A DNA stretch of 64,000 nucleotides from Sphingobacteriales bacterium TSM_CSM (GCA_002212725.1 MTCR01000143.1:81518-145517); one strand, 5' to 3'; numbered from the stretch's first letter, positions 16,755-26,875 are shown. Made by a program: numbers and translations. Notes: a model not told the origin generated them from the sequence alone.

Positions 16755-17147
16755 CTACTCCTGTATTTTTTCGGCAAAAGCTATAATATGCCCGTCGGGG
16801 TCATAAAAATAGCAGGCGCGGTCGCCCCAGTCGTAGTCTTTTACCGGGCATATAAGGGTTGCGCCGGCAGTAAGGGCATTTTCCTGCTCAAGCCATACGT
16901 TGTTTACGGTTATATACAGTTCGCAGCGCGGAATGCCGTTGCCGGTTTGCGGGTGCGGTGTTTTGCCATTTAAAATTTTGGCAATGCTGTTGTTGGGCAT
17001 TAACCCTATTTTGCAGTTTGGGGCAATGGTAAATTCGGTCATGCCCGGTACGTGCAGGGTGGGTTCTATGCGCAGCAGGCGGCTGTAAAACAGGCGGCTT
17101 GCTTCCTGATTTTGTACATACAAAATGGTTTGGAGCGCGGCTATCAT
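16755..17147 (-). CDS. VOC-superfamily (glyoxalase-like) protein
   Basis: A 130-residue protein with the two babab modules of the vicinal oxygen chelate fold. The first opens with AALQTILYVQNQEASRLFYSRLL and the second contains ADG-like turns ending CYFYDPDGHIIAFAEK, the classic C-terminal VOC signature with Glu/His-type metal ligands. Members are glyoxalases, dioxygenases or antibiotic-binding proteins; the role here is undetermined. It starts 9 bp downstream of the DUF6265 gene's stop, so the two are probably co-transcribed. Confidence 0.8.
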   Translation of the reverse strand: MIAALQTILYVQNQEASRLFYSRLLRIEPTLHVPGMTEFTIAPNCKIGLMPNNSIAKILNGKTPHPQTGNGIPRCELYITVNNVWLEQENALTAGATLICPVKDYDWGDRACYFYDPDGHIIAFAEKIQE

Positions 17148-17155
17148 ACAGCCAA

Positions 17156-17644
17156 CTATTTCTTTGGATGATGTACAAAAGAGAAAGATTGCGGCTGCCC
17201 GTCCATGCTGCCGCTAACTTCGGTTACCAGCGTTGTGTTGTTATCTTTCAGTTGGTAGGTAATTTTTTGCGGAAACTCGTGTTGCGGATTTTCAAACACC
17301 GCTTTATTGTCTGTTACCGATGTAAGCCTGAACGGTACGCCTTTGCCTGTTCCGCCGCCTCTAAGACTTTTTATGTAAACATTATACGTTATTTGTTTGT
17401 TTTGCCGGGTAACAAAAATTTGTTCGCGCAGCAGGAATTTGCCGTTTATGTTTTCTACTACCTGTGCGGTATAAATGGTATCGGGGTGTTTACCTCTTTG
17501 CCAGGTTTCCACAACTTGCCGCCCGTCTATTTGCCATTTGCCAAGCAGGTTTTCAAAAAAAGGTTCTCCGGCGGATTTTTGGCAGCCGCACAGGGCGGTA
17601 ATGACAAACAAAAGAACAACACAGCAAACAAGTGTATATTTCAT
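17156..17644 (-). CDS. DUF6265-like lipoprotein
   Basis: A 162-residue protein with a lipoprotein signal peptide (hydrophobic stretch, then ALCGC, Cys20), chosen by starting at the ATG at 17644; a longer frame to 17701 adds a hydrophilic 19-residue lead that would spoil the signal. The mature part is beta-rich. It has LLGKWQIDGRQVVETWQ near the start and VFENPQHEFPQKITYQL near residues 115-131, the hallmark of the DUF6265 family of unknown function, probably a lipocalin-like barrel on the periplasmic side of a membrane. It is likely co-transcribed with the VOC gene. Confidence 0.7.
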   Translation of the reverse strand: MKYTLVCCVVLLFVITALCGCQKSAGEPFFENLLGKWQIDGRQVVETWQRGKHPDTIYTAQVVENINGKFLLREQIFVTRQNKQITYNVYIKSLRGGGTGKGVPFRLTSVTDNKAVFENPQHEFPQKITYQLKDNNTTLVTEVSGSMDGQPQSFSFVHHPKK

Positions 17645-17760
17645 AAAAGTAAGTTTGGCGGTTTGTTGGGGTAGTTGCAGTTGGCTGCAATTTTGGGGCA
17701 AGATAAGGTTTTGCCGCCATTATAAAGGGTTTAGGCAAAACTATTGTTAAAAACGGGGCA

Positions 17761-19206
17761 TTAACCCGTAATTTCTTTTGCTTTTGCCAGCAGCCAGTCG
17801 CGGAAGGTAATTTGGGAGCAGGCGGCAATTTCGGCGGCAATTTCGGCATCTTTAAGCCGGTATTCTTTAAGTTTTGCCAGCCGTGCGGTAAATTTTACAA
17901 AATTGCCGGTGTTGGCAATTCGCTGCGGCGGAAAATTGTCTTCGTTGTTGCTAAGGTAATGTTTAAAGGTGTCAATTTGGGCGTAAAGCAGGTCAAACTC
18001 ATCAATTTCATAAAAAATGCGGAGCAGCAGGCATTTAATATCCATGGTAGAGTAGTAGTAATTGGGGTGTGCAACGGCCAAAAACTGCATGGCAAGGGCA
18101 TATTTTTTTTGGTAAAAACAAATATTGGCCATGCAAAAATGGTAAATATCGGGCTGTACCTGTTGTGGCAAATTAAGGTAGCACTGTTGCAGGGTGGTTT
18201 CAGCCCAGACAATATTACCGGTTCTAAGGGCAATTAACACGGCATTAACCAGCCACATGACCGAAACAGTAGTTTCGCCCGGGTTGAGGTGGGTGTTTAG
18301 CTGCATTTCGGTTTGGTAAACATGCAGCAATTCGGTTAAATAGTGTTCATTACCATCGCGTATGGCTTTCATGCAGTAGTTTTCCAGATTAATATAGCAA
18401 TTTCGCACATCGTTGTCGGGTAGTTGCGGGGCAAAATCTTTGAGCAGCAGTTTCAGTTGCAGGTAGAATTTTTCGTTGCCGGTTGCCAGCATTTCTACCA
18501 GCAGGTAATAGGCTTTTACCGGCACACTTACATTGGGCAGTGTTTGCCACAAGACTTCTATGGCTTGCCGCCATTGGGCTTCCTGCTCAAAAGGGTGTTG
18601 GTAAATATTGCGGGCATTGAGGTAAAACAGGTAGTGGTTAAGCAGGTAATAGAGGTAGTATTCGCCCAGCGCCTCTATACCGGCGTTCAGGTTTTTTTGT
18701 TTAATCATGGCAGGCACATCATCGGGGTAGCGGCGGTTGTAATGCATAAGTGCTTGTAATTCAAGACTAAAGTGGCTGCGCAGGTAATCTTCGTTTTTAA
18801 CGGGCATTTTTTCCAGGTTATGGCGTGCCTGTTTAAGTTGGTGTTCAAAAAGGTGGTAGGCGCTGCGGCGGTTAAGTTCGTCAAGCAAATATACATCAGG
18901 CAAAACGGGTTGCCAGAACAGGTTTTCGGTAATCAAAAAACGGTACACCAAATCGGCCAGCCGGCTGCACAGGTTGCGCATTACCTGGTCGTTGTAGGGG
19001 TGTTCTTTACCAAACACCCGTGCATACACTTTTTCTTTTGCTACACCGGAGCCATCAAATCCGGGGTAATATGGCAGCAAAGCCTGCAGCAACTGCACAC
19101 ACCGCTTGTTGCGGTTATGATAATTACTTTCAACAAATGCAGCCAAAAGTTCCGTTTCTTTTGCCGAAAGTATTTTAAGATACTGTACCAACCTGGTTTG
19201 TTCCAT
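17761..19206 (-). CDS. Conserved helical-repeat protein, function unknown
   Basis: I do not recognise this 481-residue protein. It lacks a signal peptide and transmembrane segments. It begins MEQTRLVQYLKILSAKETEL and is built almost wholly of amphipathic helices with many Tyr, Leu, Gln and Cys residues, in a TPR/HAT-like pattern (for example NAVLIALRTGNIVWAETTLQ and ICFYQKKYALAMQFLAVAHP). Similar-looking helical-repeat proteins of unknown role are frequent in Bacteroidota. It is followed on the same strand, 116 bp on, by the DUF6265 lipoprotein gene, and is divergent from the heparinase-like gene. Confidence 0.6.
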   Translation of the reverse strand: MEQTRLVQYLKILSAKETELLAAFVESNYHNRNKRCVQLLQALLPYYPGFDGSGVAKEKVYARVFGKEHPYNDQVMRNLCSRLADLVYRFLITENLFWQPVLPDVYLLDELNRRSAYHLFEHQLKQARHNLEKMPVKNEDYLRSHFSLELQALMHYNRRYPDDVPAMIKQKNLNAGIEALGEYYLYYLLNHYLFYLNARNIYQHPFEQEAQWRQAIEVLWQTLPNVSVPVKAYYLLVEMLATGNEKFYLQLKLLLKDFAPQLPDNDVRNCYINLENYCMKAIRDGNEHYLTELLHVYQTEMQLNTHLNPGETTVSVMWLVNAVLIALRTGNIVWAETTLQQCYLNLPQQVQPDIYHFCMANICFYQKKYALAMQFLAVAHPNYYYSTMDIKCLLLRIFYEIDEFDLLYAQIDTFKHYLSNNEDNFPPQRIANTGNFVKFTARLAKLKEYRLKDAEIAAEIAACSQITFRDWLLAKAKEITG

Positions 19207-19309
19207 GAAAAAACAATTAAAAAAACCGCAAAAAAAAGTTACAATCCGGGGGCTAAATTAAGCTAAAAATCTTGTTTTTAAAGGCTTTTAAAAAATGCCA
19301 CACAAAAAA

Positions 19310-19335
19310 GCGCGGTTACAACCGTGTTTTTTTTT
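19310..19335. terminator. Hairpin with T-run in a divergent intergenic region
   Basis: GCGCGGT (19310-19316) pairs with ACCGTGT (19321-19327, two G-T wobbles) around a TACA loop, followed by nine Ts on the plus strand; an A-run precedes it, so it also works on the minus strand. It is a factor-independent terminator by form, but it lies upstream of both neighbouring genes, about 120 bp before the ATG at 19453. It may be an attenuator or merely stop stray transcription. Confidence 0.45.
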
Positions 19336-19452
19336 CTTTATTTTTCCGGGCTTTTCAAAGTTACTTTGCAACAGTTAGAACATACAGAATAAGTGTGCCG
19401 CAAAAAATAAAACAGGCAATTACCTTACTCACCACTTCAACCACTCGCATCT

Positions 19453-22400
19453 ATGAACAGAATTTTTACCCTCTTACTTGCCATTTTTTGTTACACAGGC
19501 ATATTACATGCACAAACCGGTTTGCCGGTAATTGCACAACACCCGCGGTTAATGGTAAACAGCGCCATAAAAACCGCCCTTATGGACAAGGCGGCTGCCA
19601 ACCACCCCGATTATACAGCCATGCTTGCGCAGGCCAACAGCTATGCCACCAAACCCGTGCTGCCGTTTAACCAAACCAACATGCATGTGTGGAACACCAA
19701 CTATATTTTTTACTCTTACTACGGCTCAAGCTGGCAAGATGCTGCCATGCCGCTGGCTTTTGCCCACCTCATAGCCAAGGGTAACAATACCGGCAGTTTT
19801 CCTACTGCCTACTCCAACAAACTTGTTGAACTGGCCGATGTAATTATTGCTGCACAATCTGACCCTGCCAATACCTGCACCGGTTGTTACAACCCCATAC
19901 AAGGCAACGGACACTACGCTTCCAGGCATGTGGGGCTGGTAATTGGCATTATTTTCGATTTTTGTTACAATGAACTGGGCGCAGCCCGCCGCGCTCAATT
20001 GGTTGAGGTAATGAACCAATGGTTTGATAACATACGGCAAAACGGCTATCAAAAAAACGACCGTTCTACCGGCAATTATTTTTGGGGACATGCCTTTGCC
20101 GCCGCCTGTATGGGCTACGCCTCTTATGGCGACAACCCCACCGCGCAAACTATGATAGACTGGGCGCGTATGCGTTTTGACGGTACTCCCTCTGCCTTGG
20201 TAACATCGGGGTATATACCCAACGACTACCTGTCGCAGACTTTTGAGGGCGGCTATGAGCCGTATGTGGGCATGGGCTGGCTTTCTACCCCCATGAGCGG
20301 AAACCCGCAACTTGGCGGACAGCAAATTCAGGGTTGGGCTTATGGTTCGCATAACTGGATGCGGGTTATGGATTACATGCTCATAGTTAAAACCGCCACC
20401 GGCGAAGACCTGCCTGCCGCCCGCCAAAATTGGCTGGTACAAATGATGTACGCTACCAAACACGCGCTGTTGCCCAACCGCTACGAAATTGACCACTACA
20501 GCGATTGGGGCGGCAACTACGGCAATCTGGTGCCGCATTCTTTTCCCATACGGCTGGCTTACCTGCTGGCAAACACCCCCTATGGAGCCAATGCACAACA
20601 TCTTGCTCAAACCGATATTTTACCTTATGTTATGTGGGGCTGGATTGTGTGGGACCCCGAAAAATGGGAAAAATTCTACTACAACGATAATACCCGGCCA
20701 CAGGCACCTATTGACGCTCCGCCCTACTACAGCGGTTTTTCCGATGGCTACGCTCAGTGGGCAGGCAACGGCGCTTGGCCGTATTTCCTCATGCGCCAAA
20801 GTTGGGATACCACCGCCACCTGGGCTGGTTACCACGCCGGTAATTTTCAATACGATGACCATCAGCATTTCGACGCCGGAAGCATGGAACTGAAAAAAGG
20901 CAGTTACTACCTGCTTACCGATGCCGGCTCATGGAAAGACGGCGACCCCAACGGCTTTACCGGCAACAACACCTTAGCCGAAAACTCGGGCAGCAAAAAC
21001 ACCCTCTATTTCAACGATTACGGCGATTATATGCCCATAGATTACCGTACCGTGGGCGGGCAGTTTTACTACGGAAAAGATCAGGTAGCCGCCAACGAAC
21101 AAAATAACACCTTTACCCGCATAAGAAGCAACTGTACCTCGGCCTACAACCGGAATGCCAACCAAGCCGATACCATAAACCGAAAACTCGATTTCTTTTA
21201 CCGCGATTTCCTCTACCTGCGCGATGCCGATATTTTTGTACTGTATGACAAGGTAAAAAACAAATCGCGCGCATCGGGGCCGGCATACGAAAAACACCTG
21301 CGCTGGCATTTTCCGGTAAATGCGCCCACCGTAAACGGAAACAGCATTACTGCCATACATGGCAACGCCAAACTTTACATACACACGCTTTTGCCTGCCG
21401 CCAACCTGAGCATTAACCTGGTGAACGAAATAAACAACCCCGATAACACCATTGGCAGTTGGATAAACTACTATTACAATTCCGAAACCTGGCGTGCCGA
21501 GGTAAAAGATGCCACCAACCCCTTGCAATATGACTTTTTAACCGTTTTGCAACCCGGCAATATTGCCACCGCCGAAATGGTAAGCATAAATACCGCCTCT
21601 AACGACGGGCTGCTTACCGGCTGCCAGATAACCCTGCCATCGGGTGCTGTGGAAGTGGTGTTTTTTAACAATCAGGCTGTGCCGCTGCCAATGCCGGTTA
21701 CCAATACCAACTACAATTTTTCGGGCAACATAAATGCCTGGCATACTATATGCGGCGTGGTGCCCAATGCCACATATCAGGTAAGTTACAGTGCCGGCGT
21801 GGTATCGGTGGTGCAAAACGCATCGGGCAATGTAACGGCTTCGTTATCGGGGGTGTTGCGCTTCAACCTTAGCCAGTTGGTTACCTGTGCCACACCCAAT
21901 GCCATTATTACCCCAATTGGGCCTACTGTATTTTGCAATGGCGGCAGTGTACGCCTTGAAGCAGCCGATTTAACGGGCATACCGGGCATTACCTACCAAT
22001 GGTACCAAAACGGCCTTGCCATAAATGGTGCTACCGAAGTACTCTATACGGCCGAAACATCGGGTAACTACACGGTACTGATTACTGCACCCGGCGGCTG
22101 TTCCGATGAAAGTGCTTCCATCAGCGTAACAGTACACGCATCGCCTGCCGTAGCACTTAACCCTGCGGGAAACACCGCCATTTGCAACACGCAAACGCTG
22201 CTTTTAACCGCCCAAAGCAATACCGCCACGGCATACCAATGGCTGCAAAACGGCAACCCCATTATTGGCGCTACCCAAAGCACCTTCACTGCCACCGGTT
22301 CGGGTTCGTATGCGGTGCAGGTAACAGATGCCAATGGCTGCGCTGCCCTGTCGGAAACAGCCAATGTAACCTATACACCCTATTGCGCACTGTTGGTAAA

Positions 22401-23046
22401 AGCCAAAATCTGGCTTGAAGGTGCGTATATGATGAGCGGGCAAATGTCGGCGCAACTGAGCGCGGGCAACCTTATACCAGCTGCCCAACCTTATAACGCT
22501 GCACCTTGGTATTATTTTGGTTCCGAAACGCTTACTGCCGTTCCGGCCGATATGACCGACTGGGTATTGCTGGAACTTTTAGATGCCGATAACAACATGG
22601 CTGTAGCCGGCCGCCGCGCCGCCCTGCTTAAAACCGATGGCTCGGTGTGGGATACCGATGGTATGCAAGGAGTAAAATTTACCAACCTGCCCAACGGTAT
22701 TTATTACCTGTGTGTACGCCACCGCAACCACCTGGCGGTAATAAGCAGTATGCCGGTTGATGTTTCGGGCACTGTACCGTATAATTTTTCCACCGCTGCT
22801 TCGCAGGCGCTTGGCCCCGCACAACTGAAACCCATTGGCAACGGCGCATTTGGCCTGTATGCCGGCGATATAAACGCAGACGGAGTAATAAATTATACCG
22901 ATTACAACCTCTATATGCCCCAAACATCGCTCAACAACGTGTATGCGCCGGCAGATGTAAACCTGGATAAAGCGGTAAATACCCTCGATTTTGACTTTTT
23001 CCGCCCCAACATCAGCCATCTGGGCATGAGCCTGTTACGATATTAA
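19453..23046 (+). CDS. Secreted heparinase II/III-like protein with Ig-like and dockerin-like modules
   Basis: A 1197-residue secreted protein with a signal peptide ending ILHAQT. Residues about 30-400 form an alpha/alpha toroid (PRLMVNSAIKTALMDKAAAN, WNTNYIFYSYYGSSWQ). The beta-sandwich domain includes DDHQHFDAGSMELKKGSYYL near 466-485, the heparinase II/III signature with the His used in beta-elimination of polysaccharides. From about 816 two Ig-like modules follow (GPTVFCNGGSVRLEAADL ... YTVLITAPGGCSD and its repeat). The end (1138-1182) has two EF-hand-like loops, DINADGVINYTDYN and DVNLDKAVNTLDFD, like a type I dockerin. There is no T9SS sorting domain at the C-terminus. A terminator follows. 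Confidence 0.75.
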   Translation: MNRIFTLLLAIFCYTGILHAQTGLPVIAQHPRLMVNSAIKTALMDKAAANHPDYTAMLAQANSYATKPVLPFNQTNMHVWNTNYIFYSYYGSSWQDAAMPLAFAHLIAKGNNTGSFPTAYSNKLVELADVIIAAQSDPANTCTGCYNPIQGNGHYASRHVGLVIGIIFDFCYNELGAARRAQLVEVMNQWFDNIRQNGYQKNDRSTGNYFWGHAFAAACMGYASYGDNPTAQTMIDWARMRFDGTPSALVTSGYIPNDYLSQTFEGGYEPYVGMGWLSTPMSGNPQLGGQQIQGWAYGSHNWMRVMDYMLIVKTATGEDLPAARQNWLVQMMYATKHALLPNRYEIDHYSDWGGNYGNLVPHSFPIRLAYLLANTPYGANAQHLAQTDILPYVMWGWIVWDPEKWEKFYYNDNTRPQAPIDAPPYYSGFSDGYAQWAGNGAWPYFLMRQSWDTTATWAGYHAGNFQYDDHQHFDAGSMELKKGSYYLLTDAGSWKDGDPNGFTGNNTLAENSGSKNTLYFNDYGDYMPIDYRTVGGQFYYGKDQVAANEQNNTFTRIRSNCTSAYNRNANQADTINRKLDFFYRDFLYLRDADIFVLYDKVKNKSRASGPAYEKHLRWHFPVNAPTVNGNSITAIHGNAKLYIHTLLPAANLSINLVNEINNPDNTIGSWINYYYNSETWRAEVKDATNPLQYDFLTVLQPGNIATAEMVSINTASNDGLLTGCQITLPSGAVEVVFFNNQAVPLPMPVTNTNYNFSGNINAWHTICGVVPNATYQVSYSAGVVSVVQNASGNVTASLSGVLRFNLSQLVTCATPNAIITPIGPTVFCNGGSVRLEAADLTGIPGITYQWYQNGLAINGATEVLYTAETSGNYTVLITAPGGCSDESASISVTVHASPAVALNPAGNTAICNTQTLLLTAQSNTATAYQWLQNGNPIIGATQSTFTATGSGSYAVQVTDANGCAALSETANVTYTPYCALLVKAKIWLEGAYMMSGQMSAQLSAGNLIPAAQPYNAAPWYYFGSETLTAVPADMTDWVLLELLDADNNMAVAGRRAALLKTDGSVWDTDGMQGVKFTNLPNGIYYLCVRHRNHLAVISSMPVDVSGTVPYNFSTAASQALGPAQLKPIGNGAFGLYAGDINADGVINYTDYNLYMPQTSLNNVYAPADVNLDKAVNTLDFDFFRPNISHLGMSLLRY

Positions 23047-23080
23047 ACGCACTGTTTGTAGATTGATTGAAAGTTAAGCG

Positions 23081-23110
23081 GCCGCCGTTGTGTAAAACGG
23101 CGGCTTTTTT
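23081..23110 (+). terminator. Factor-independent terminator
   Basis: GCCGCCGTT (23081-23089) and AACGGCGGC (23096-23104) form a perfect 9-bp stem with a 6-base loop, followed by six Ts. It sits 35 bp after the heparinase-like gene. The remainder of the 23111-23357 gap holds no gene I can support. Confidence 0.85.
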
Positions 23111-23357
23111 GTGTCCTGTTTTGGGTAAAATGCCCTGCCTGCATACCCGTTATTTGGTTTTGGGCTGCCCAAATACAGTTGATGGCAGCAAATGTCGGCA
23201 GGATTACAAACAATAGGGCAAAAATTGCCATCCATTTTGCTTTCTCATGCGTTACACTAATAACGGCAGTTCTTTTCTGCACAGAAAAGGGCAACCGTTT
23301 AGTTTTTTCTGCTTGCGGGCAATCAACCAGTACAGTACTTAATAACATAAATTTTTT

Positions 23358-26300
23358 ATGAAAAAGTTATTTCTCTTACTTGCCTTAATGCTTACCGCTA
23401 CCTTTTCAAAAGCGCAGCAACCCTGTGACTTGAGCGTGTATTCCAATGTTTACTGTTTTTCGGCCGAATTTTACCCCTATGCTTATAACCCGGCCGACAC
23501 TGTGTTTTACTACCAGTTGCCGCTGGTATCGGTACAATGGAATTTTGGCGACTCAGACTCGCTGTTTACCTATACCAACCCCGATGACGGCAGCCTTTAT
23601 TATGCCGCACACACCTATGCTGCCGAGGGCGACTACAACGTATGCTGCACCATTGTTACTGCAGATGGATGCATTGATACAAATTGTCAACTGATTACCA
23701 TTGGCGGCATTTGCAACCTGCAACCCCAAACCTATGCCTATGCCGATTATACCAGCCCCAACACCTTTTATTTTAGCACTTACCTCACGCAATGTAACAG
23801 CGCCCCGCTAAACTATAGCTGGGATTTTGGCGATGGAACCGCCCCCGAAACCGATTTGTACCCCACCCATACCTACACGGCCGATGGGTTGTATCAAGCC
23901 TGTTGCACCATTTCTTACCCCGATGGCTCCTGCCTGCAAACGTCTTGCGTGTATGCCCTTGTTGACTCCGACGGCCCCGAAAACTGCTCCGTTACCATAA
24001 ACCCCTACAGCTATTACAACGCTAACGAGTTTTACTTCGATGCCTTTATTACCTGTGATTACCTTAACTCCGATACCATTGCCGCACCCTACTACAACTG
24101 GTATTACAACTGGGATTTTGGTAACGGGCAAACCGCACCCGGTAATTACCCTTATGTTATTTACACCGAAATAGGTGATTATAACGTGTGTGTTACCGCC
24201 ACCAACGATTTCGGAACGGAGTTGAGCAATTGCACCACCGTTAGTGTTACCCAACTGCCGGTTGACTGCGCATTGAGCTTTACCGCAGAATCTGATGTGC
24301 CCGATGGCCTTGCCTTTACCTTTACCCCCGCCGTAAACCCCGAATGTGTGGCCGATACCGGTGACTACCTGTGGTGGGATTTTGGTGATGGAACCGCTTT
24401 TTCGGCTGCCGGCGCCACCATACAACAGCACACCTATACCACACCCGGCTACTATTATGTTTGCCTTAATGTGGCCGGGGCAAACACAACCAATAACTAT
24501 TATTGCCAGGTTGTAATAGCAGGCGATGCCGATTGTATGCCCTCTTTTTCTTATAGCCAGGGCAGCAATATCAATACATTTATTTTTACACCACAGCTCA
24601 CCAACTGCTCCGATACTTTGGGCAGTTGGACTTATGTGTGGGATTTTGGAGACGGTACAACCCTGACCGATGCAACCGGTAGCCCGCAACAACATACCTA
24701 TGCTGCAGGTGGTTACTACGTTGCCTGCCTTACCGCCACCAATTCCAACGGTGTGGCAATGCCTGCCTACTGCTCAGCGGTTTATGTATATGATACCTCA
24801 ATTACTTGCAGCGTAAGCTTTTATGCCTATACGTACAATGGCTATACCTATGATTTCAGCGCATGGTTTGACAACGGTTTGTGCGGTTGGTATCCTTTAG
24901 ACACCTACAGTTTTACCTGGGATTTTGGCGATGGCACCACCATTACCACCCCCGATATGTATGTGCAGCATACCTACTCGCAGTTTGGAACAACCAACGT
25001 TTGTTTAACCGCCATTAACACCGCCTATGCCGATACCACCTCCTTTTGTACAACCATAGATGTAACAGAATGCTACATACCGCTGTATGTGTATGGCTAC
25101 CCTATGCCAACCCCCGGCGCCTTCCAGTTTTATTCAGGCGGTTACCTGTACCTGCCCGATGCAACCTATCAGTGGGATTTTGGCGATGGAACCACCGCCA
25201 ACGGGGAAATGCCCCAACATACCTTTACCACCAACGGAACCTACAACGTTTGTTGCACCATTACCGCCGATACCTGCAGTACCACCATGTGTACTACCGT
25301 ACAGGCAGATGTTGACGGACCAAACTCCTGCGAAGTTGTTTTTTACCCGTCTGACTTTGGCGATGGTACTTTTGCCTTTTACCCCTACCTAACGGCTACC
25401 GACCCCGCCGACTTGGTTTATACCTATTACCCCGAACAGTGGACTTACCTGTGGGATTTTGGCAACGGACAAACCAGTACAGAACTTTATCCCTATGTGT
25501 TTTTCGATACCGTAGGTGTGTATAACGTTTGTCTTACCGCCTCTTACGGATCTCTGACAACCCTTAACTACTGCCAGGAAGTAACCGTAAACACCAGTCA
25601 GTACAGTTGCTCGGTTTACTACTACGCCAACACCTATGACGGAACAACCTACACCTTTTACCCCAGCATTGGCGGTACCTGCGCCTATACCAACCCCGCC
25701 GGCTGGCCAAATCCCGATGACAGCTGGACTTACCTGTGGGACTTTGGCAACGGACAAACCAGTACCGAACCCACACCCTCTGTTACCTTTGAACCCAACA
25801 TGTTTTACAACGTTTGCCTTACCGCCTCCAACACCGGACAAGATTTTACCGATACCTTCTGTACCCCGGTGTTTACCTATTTGTTTACACCCGGCGCCGA
25901 TACGACCGGCGTTTGCAACCTTACCTATTATGCCATAACCTACGATGCACTTACCTTTATATTATACCCCGGTTTTAGTGCGGCTTGTTCCAATACCGAT
26001 TTATGGACTTACTCATGGAGTTTTGGCAACGGCCAAACCAGCACCGATATGTACCCCGTGGTTACTTTTGCCGACCTGCTCAACTATGAAGTTTGCCTTA
26101 CCGCCACCAGCCTTACCGGCCAAGTTTATACCTACTGTAATACCCTTGTTGCCGGCGGCGGTGTAATTGGCGGCGAGGTAGTAAGCGGCGGCGGGTTTAA
26201 CGAAGGGCGCGTGGCAGGCGAAGGCATGGCAGGGGTTACCGTACTGTTAATGAACGAACTGCATCAGGTAATAGCCAGCGCCATTACCGATGACAACGGT

Positions 26301-26747
26301 AATTACCAGTTTAACAGCCTGCCTGCCGGCACTTATTATGTAAGTGTGCAAATGCCCGGCATGTTGGCAGAGGAAGCCGGCGTTACCCTTTCTACGGGAA
26401 ATATGATGAACATGGAGGTTGATTTTATGGCCATGTCGTCTATGGTGTTGGTAAACGACAGCGCAACCACTTCCACCCCGCAGCAACCCGATGCCATTAC
26501 TGCCATACTCTACCCCAACCCTACCCACGGCAATGCTGTTTTGCAACTCAATGCCGGCATTGCCGGAAACGTGCAAATAGCCGTGCATAACGTAATGGGG
26601 CAATTGGTTTACCAAACCCAACAACAGCAAACCAACGGCAACAACACCATTGAACTGCCGCTCAATAATTTGCCCAATGGCATTTATGCGGTAACGGTAA
26701 CCGGCCAAACAAAAGTGCTGTACAGCGGAAAAGTGGTTAAACTATAA
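23358..26747 (+). CDS. PKD-repeat surface protein with T9SS type A sorting domain
   Basis: A 1129-residue secreted protein with a signal peptide ending FSKAQ. It is followed by about ten PKD-type beta-sandwich repeats, each marked by W(D/N/S)FG(D/N)G(T/Q) and closing with a Y-N-V-C-(C/L)-T-A/I strand. The Tyr and Cys content is unusually high, and paired Cys may form a disulfide in each module. Near 937-1000 a single SdrD/CNA-B-like domain occurs (TDDNGNYQFNSLPAGTYYVS). The last 80 residues are a type A T9SS sorting domain (LYPNPTHGNAVLQL ... LPNGIYAVTV ... SGKVVKL). It is therefore exported across the outer membrane and anchored or released. The ligand is unknown; adhesion is a guess. Confidence 0.88.
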   Translation: MKKLFLLLALMLTATFSKAQQPCDLSVYSNVYCFSAEFYPYAYNPADTVFYYQLPLVSVQWNFGDSDSLFTYTNPDDGSLYYAAHTYAAEGDYNVCCTIVTADGCIDTNCQLITIGGICNLQPQTYAYADYTSPNTFYFSTYLTQCNSAPLNYSWDFGDGTAPETDLYPTHTYTADGLYQACCTISYPDGSCLQTSCVYALVDSDGPENCSVTINPYSYYNANEFYFDAFITCDYLNSDTIAAPYYNWYYNWDFGNGQTAPGNYPYVIYTEIGDYNVCVTATNDFGTELSNCTTVSVTQLPVDCALSFTAESDVPDGLAFTFTPAVNPECVADTGDYLWWDFGDGTAFSAAGATIQQHTYTTPGYYYVCLNVAGANTTNNYYCQVVIAGDADCMPSFSYSQGSNINTFIFTPQLTNCSDTLGSWTYVWDFGDGTTLTDATGSPQQHTYAAGGYYVACLTATNSNGVAMPAYCSAVYVYDTSITCSVSFYAYTYNGYTYDFSAWFDNGLCGWYPLDTYSFTWDFGDGTTITTPDMYVQHTYSQFGTTNVCLTAINTAYADTTSFCTTIDVTECYIPLYVYGYPMPTPGAFQFYSGGYLYLPDATYQWDFGDGTTANGEMPQHTFTTNGTYNVCCTITADTCSTTMCTTVQADVDGPNSCEVVFYPSDFGDGTFAFYPYLTATDPADLVYTYYPEQWTYLWDFGNGQTSTELYPYVFFDTVGVYNVCLTASYGSLTTLNYCQEVTVNTSQYSCSVYYYANTYDGTTYTFYPSIGGTCAYTNPAGWPNPDDSWTYLWDFGNGQTSTEPTPSVTFEPNMFYNVCLTASNTGQDFTDTFCTPVFTYLFTPGADTTGVCNLTYYAITYDALTFILYPGFSAACSNTDLWTYSWSFGNGQTSTDMYPVVTFADLLNYEVCLTATSLTGQVYTYCNTLVAGGGVIGGEVVSGGGFNEGRVAGEGMAGVTVLLMNELHQVIASAITDDNGNYQFNSLPAGTYYVSVQMPGMLAEEAGVTLSTGNMMNMEVDFMAMSSMVLVNDSATTSTPQQPDAITAILYPNPTHGNAVLQLNAGIAGNVQIAVHNVMGQLVYQTQQQQTNGNNTIELPLNNLPNGIYAVTVTGQTKVLYSGKVVKL

Positions 26748-26781
26748 CCCTCGCCTCAACCTGCCAAACCGGTTGTAATCT

Positions 26782-26830
26782 ATTGCCTCTGCCCCAAAAT
26801 TAAATTGCGGGCAGAGGCAATTTGTGTTTT
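26782..26830 (+). terminator. Terminator-like hairpin after the PKD gene
   Basis: ATTGCCTCTGCCC (26782-26794) pairs perfectly with GGGCAGAGGCAAT (26809-26821), a 13-bp stem with a 14-base loop, followed by a T-rich but interrupted tail (TTGTGTTTT). It lies between the convergent PKD gene (ends 26747) and the DUF2071 gene (ends 26876) and could serve both. Confidence 0.7.
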
Positions 26831-26875
26831 ATTTGCCGGGGTATATGGCTACCCGCCCAACAATAGCCGCCAATA

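Noticed and set aside
23043..23348. 101-codon minus-strand frame with one hydrophobic segment downstream of the heparinase-like gene
   Set aside because: It runs through the terminator hairpin, has no promoter box or family pattern, and looks like chance.
23520..26140. Regularly spaced repeats that could suggest a CRISPR-like array
   Set aside because: They are in-frame PKD-domain codons of a long open reading frame, with diverged repeat units and no fixed-length spacers.
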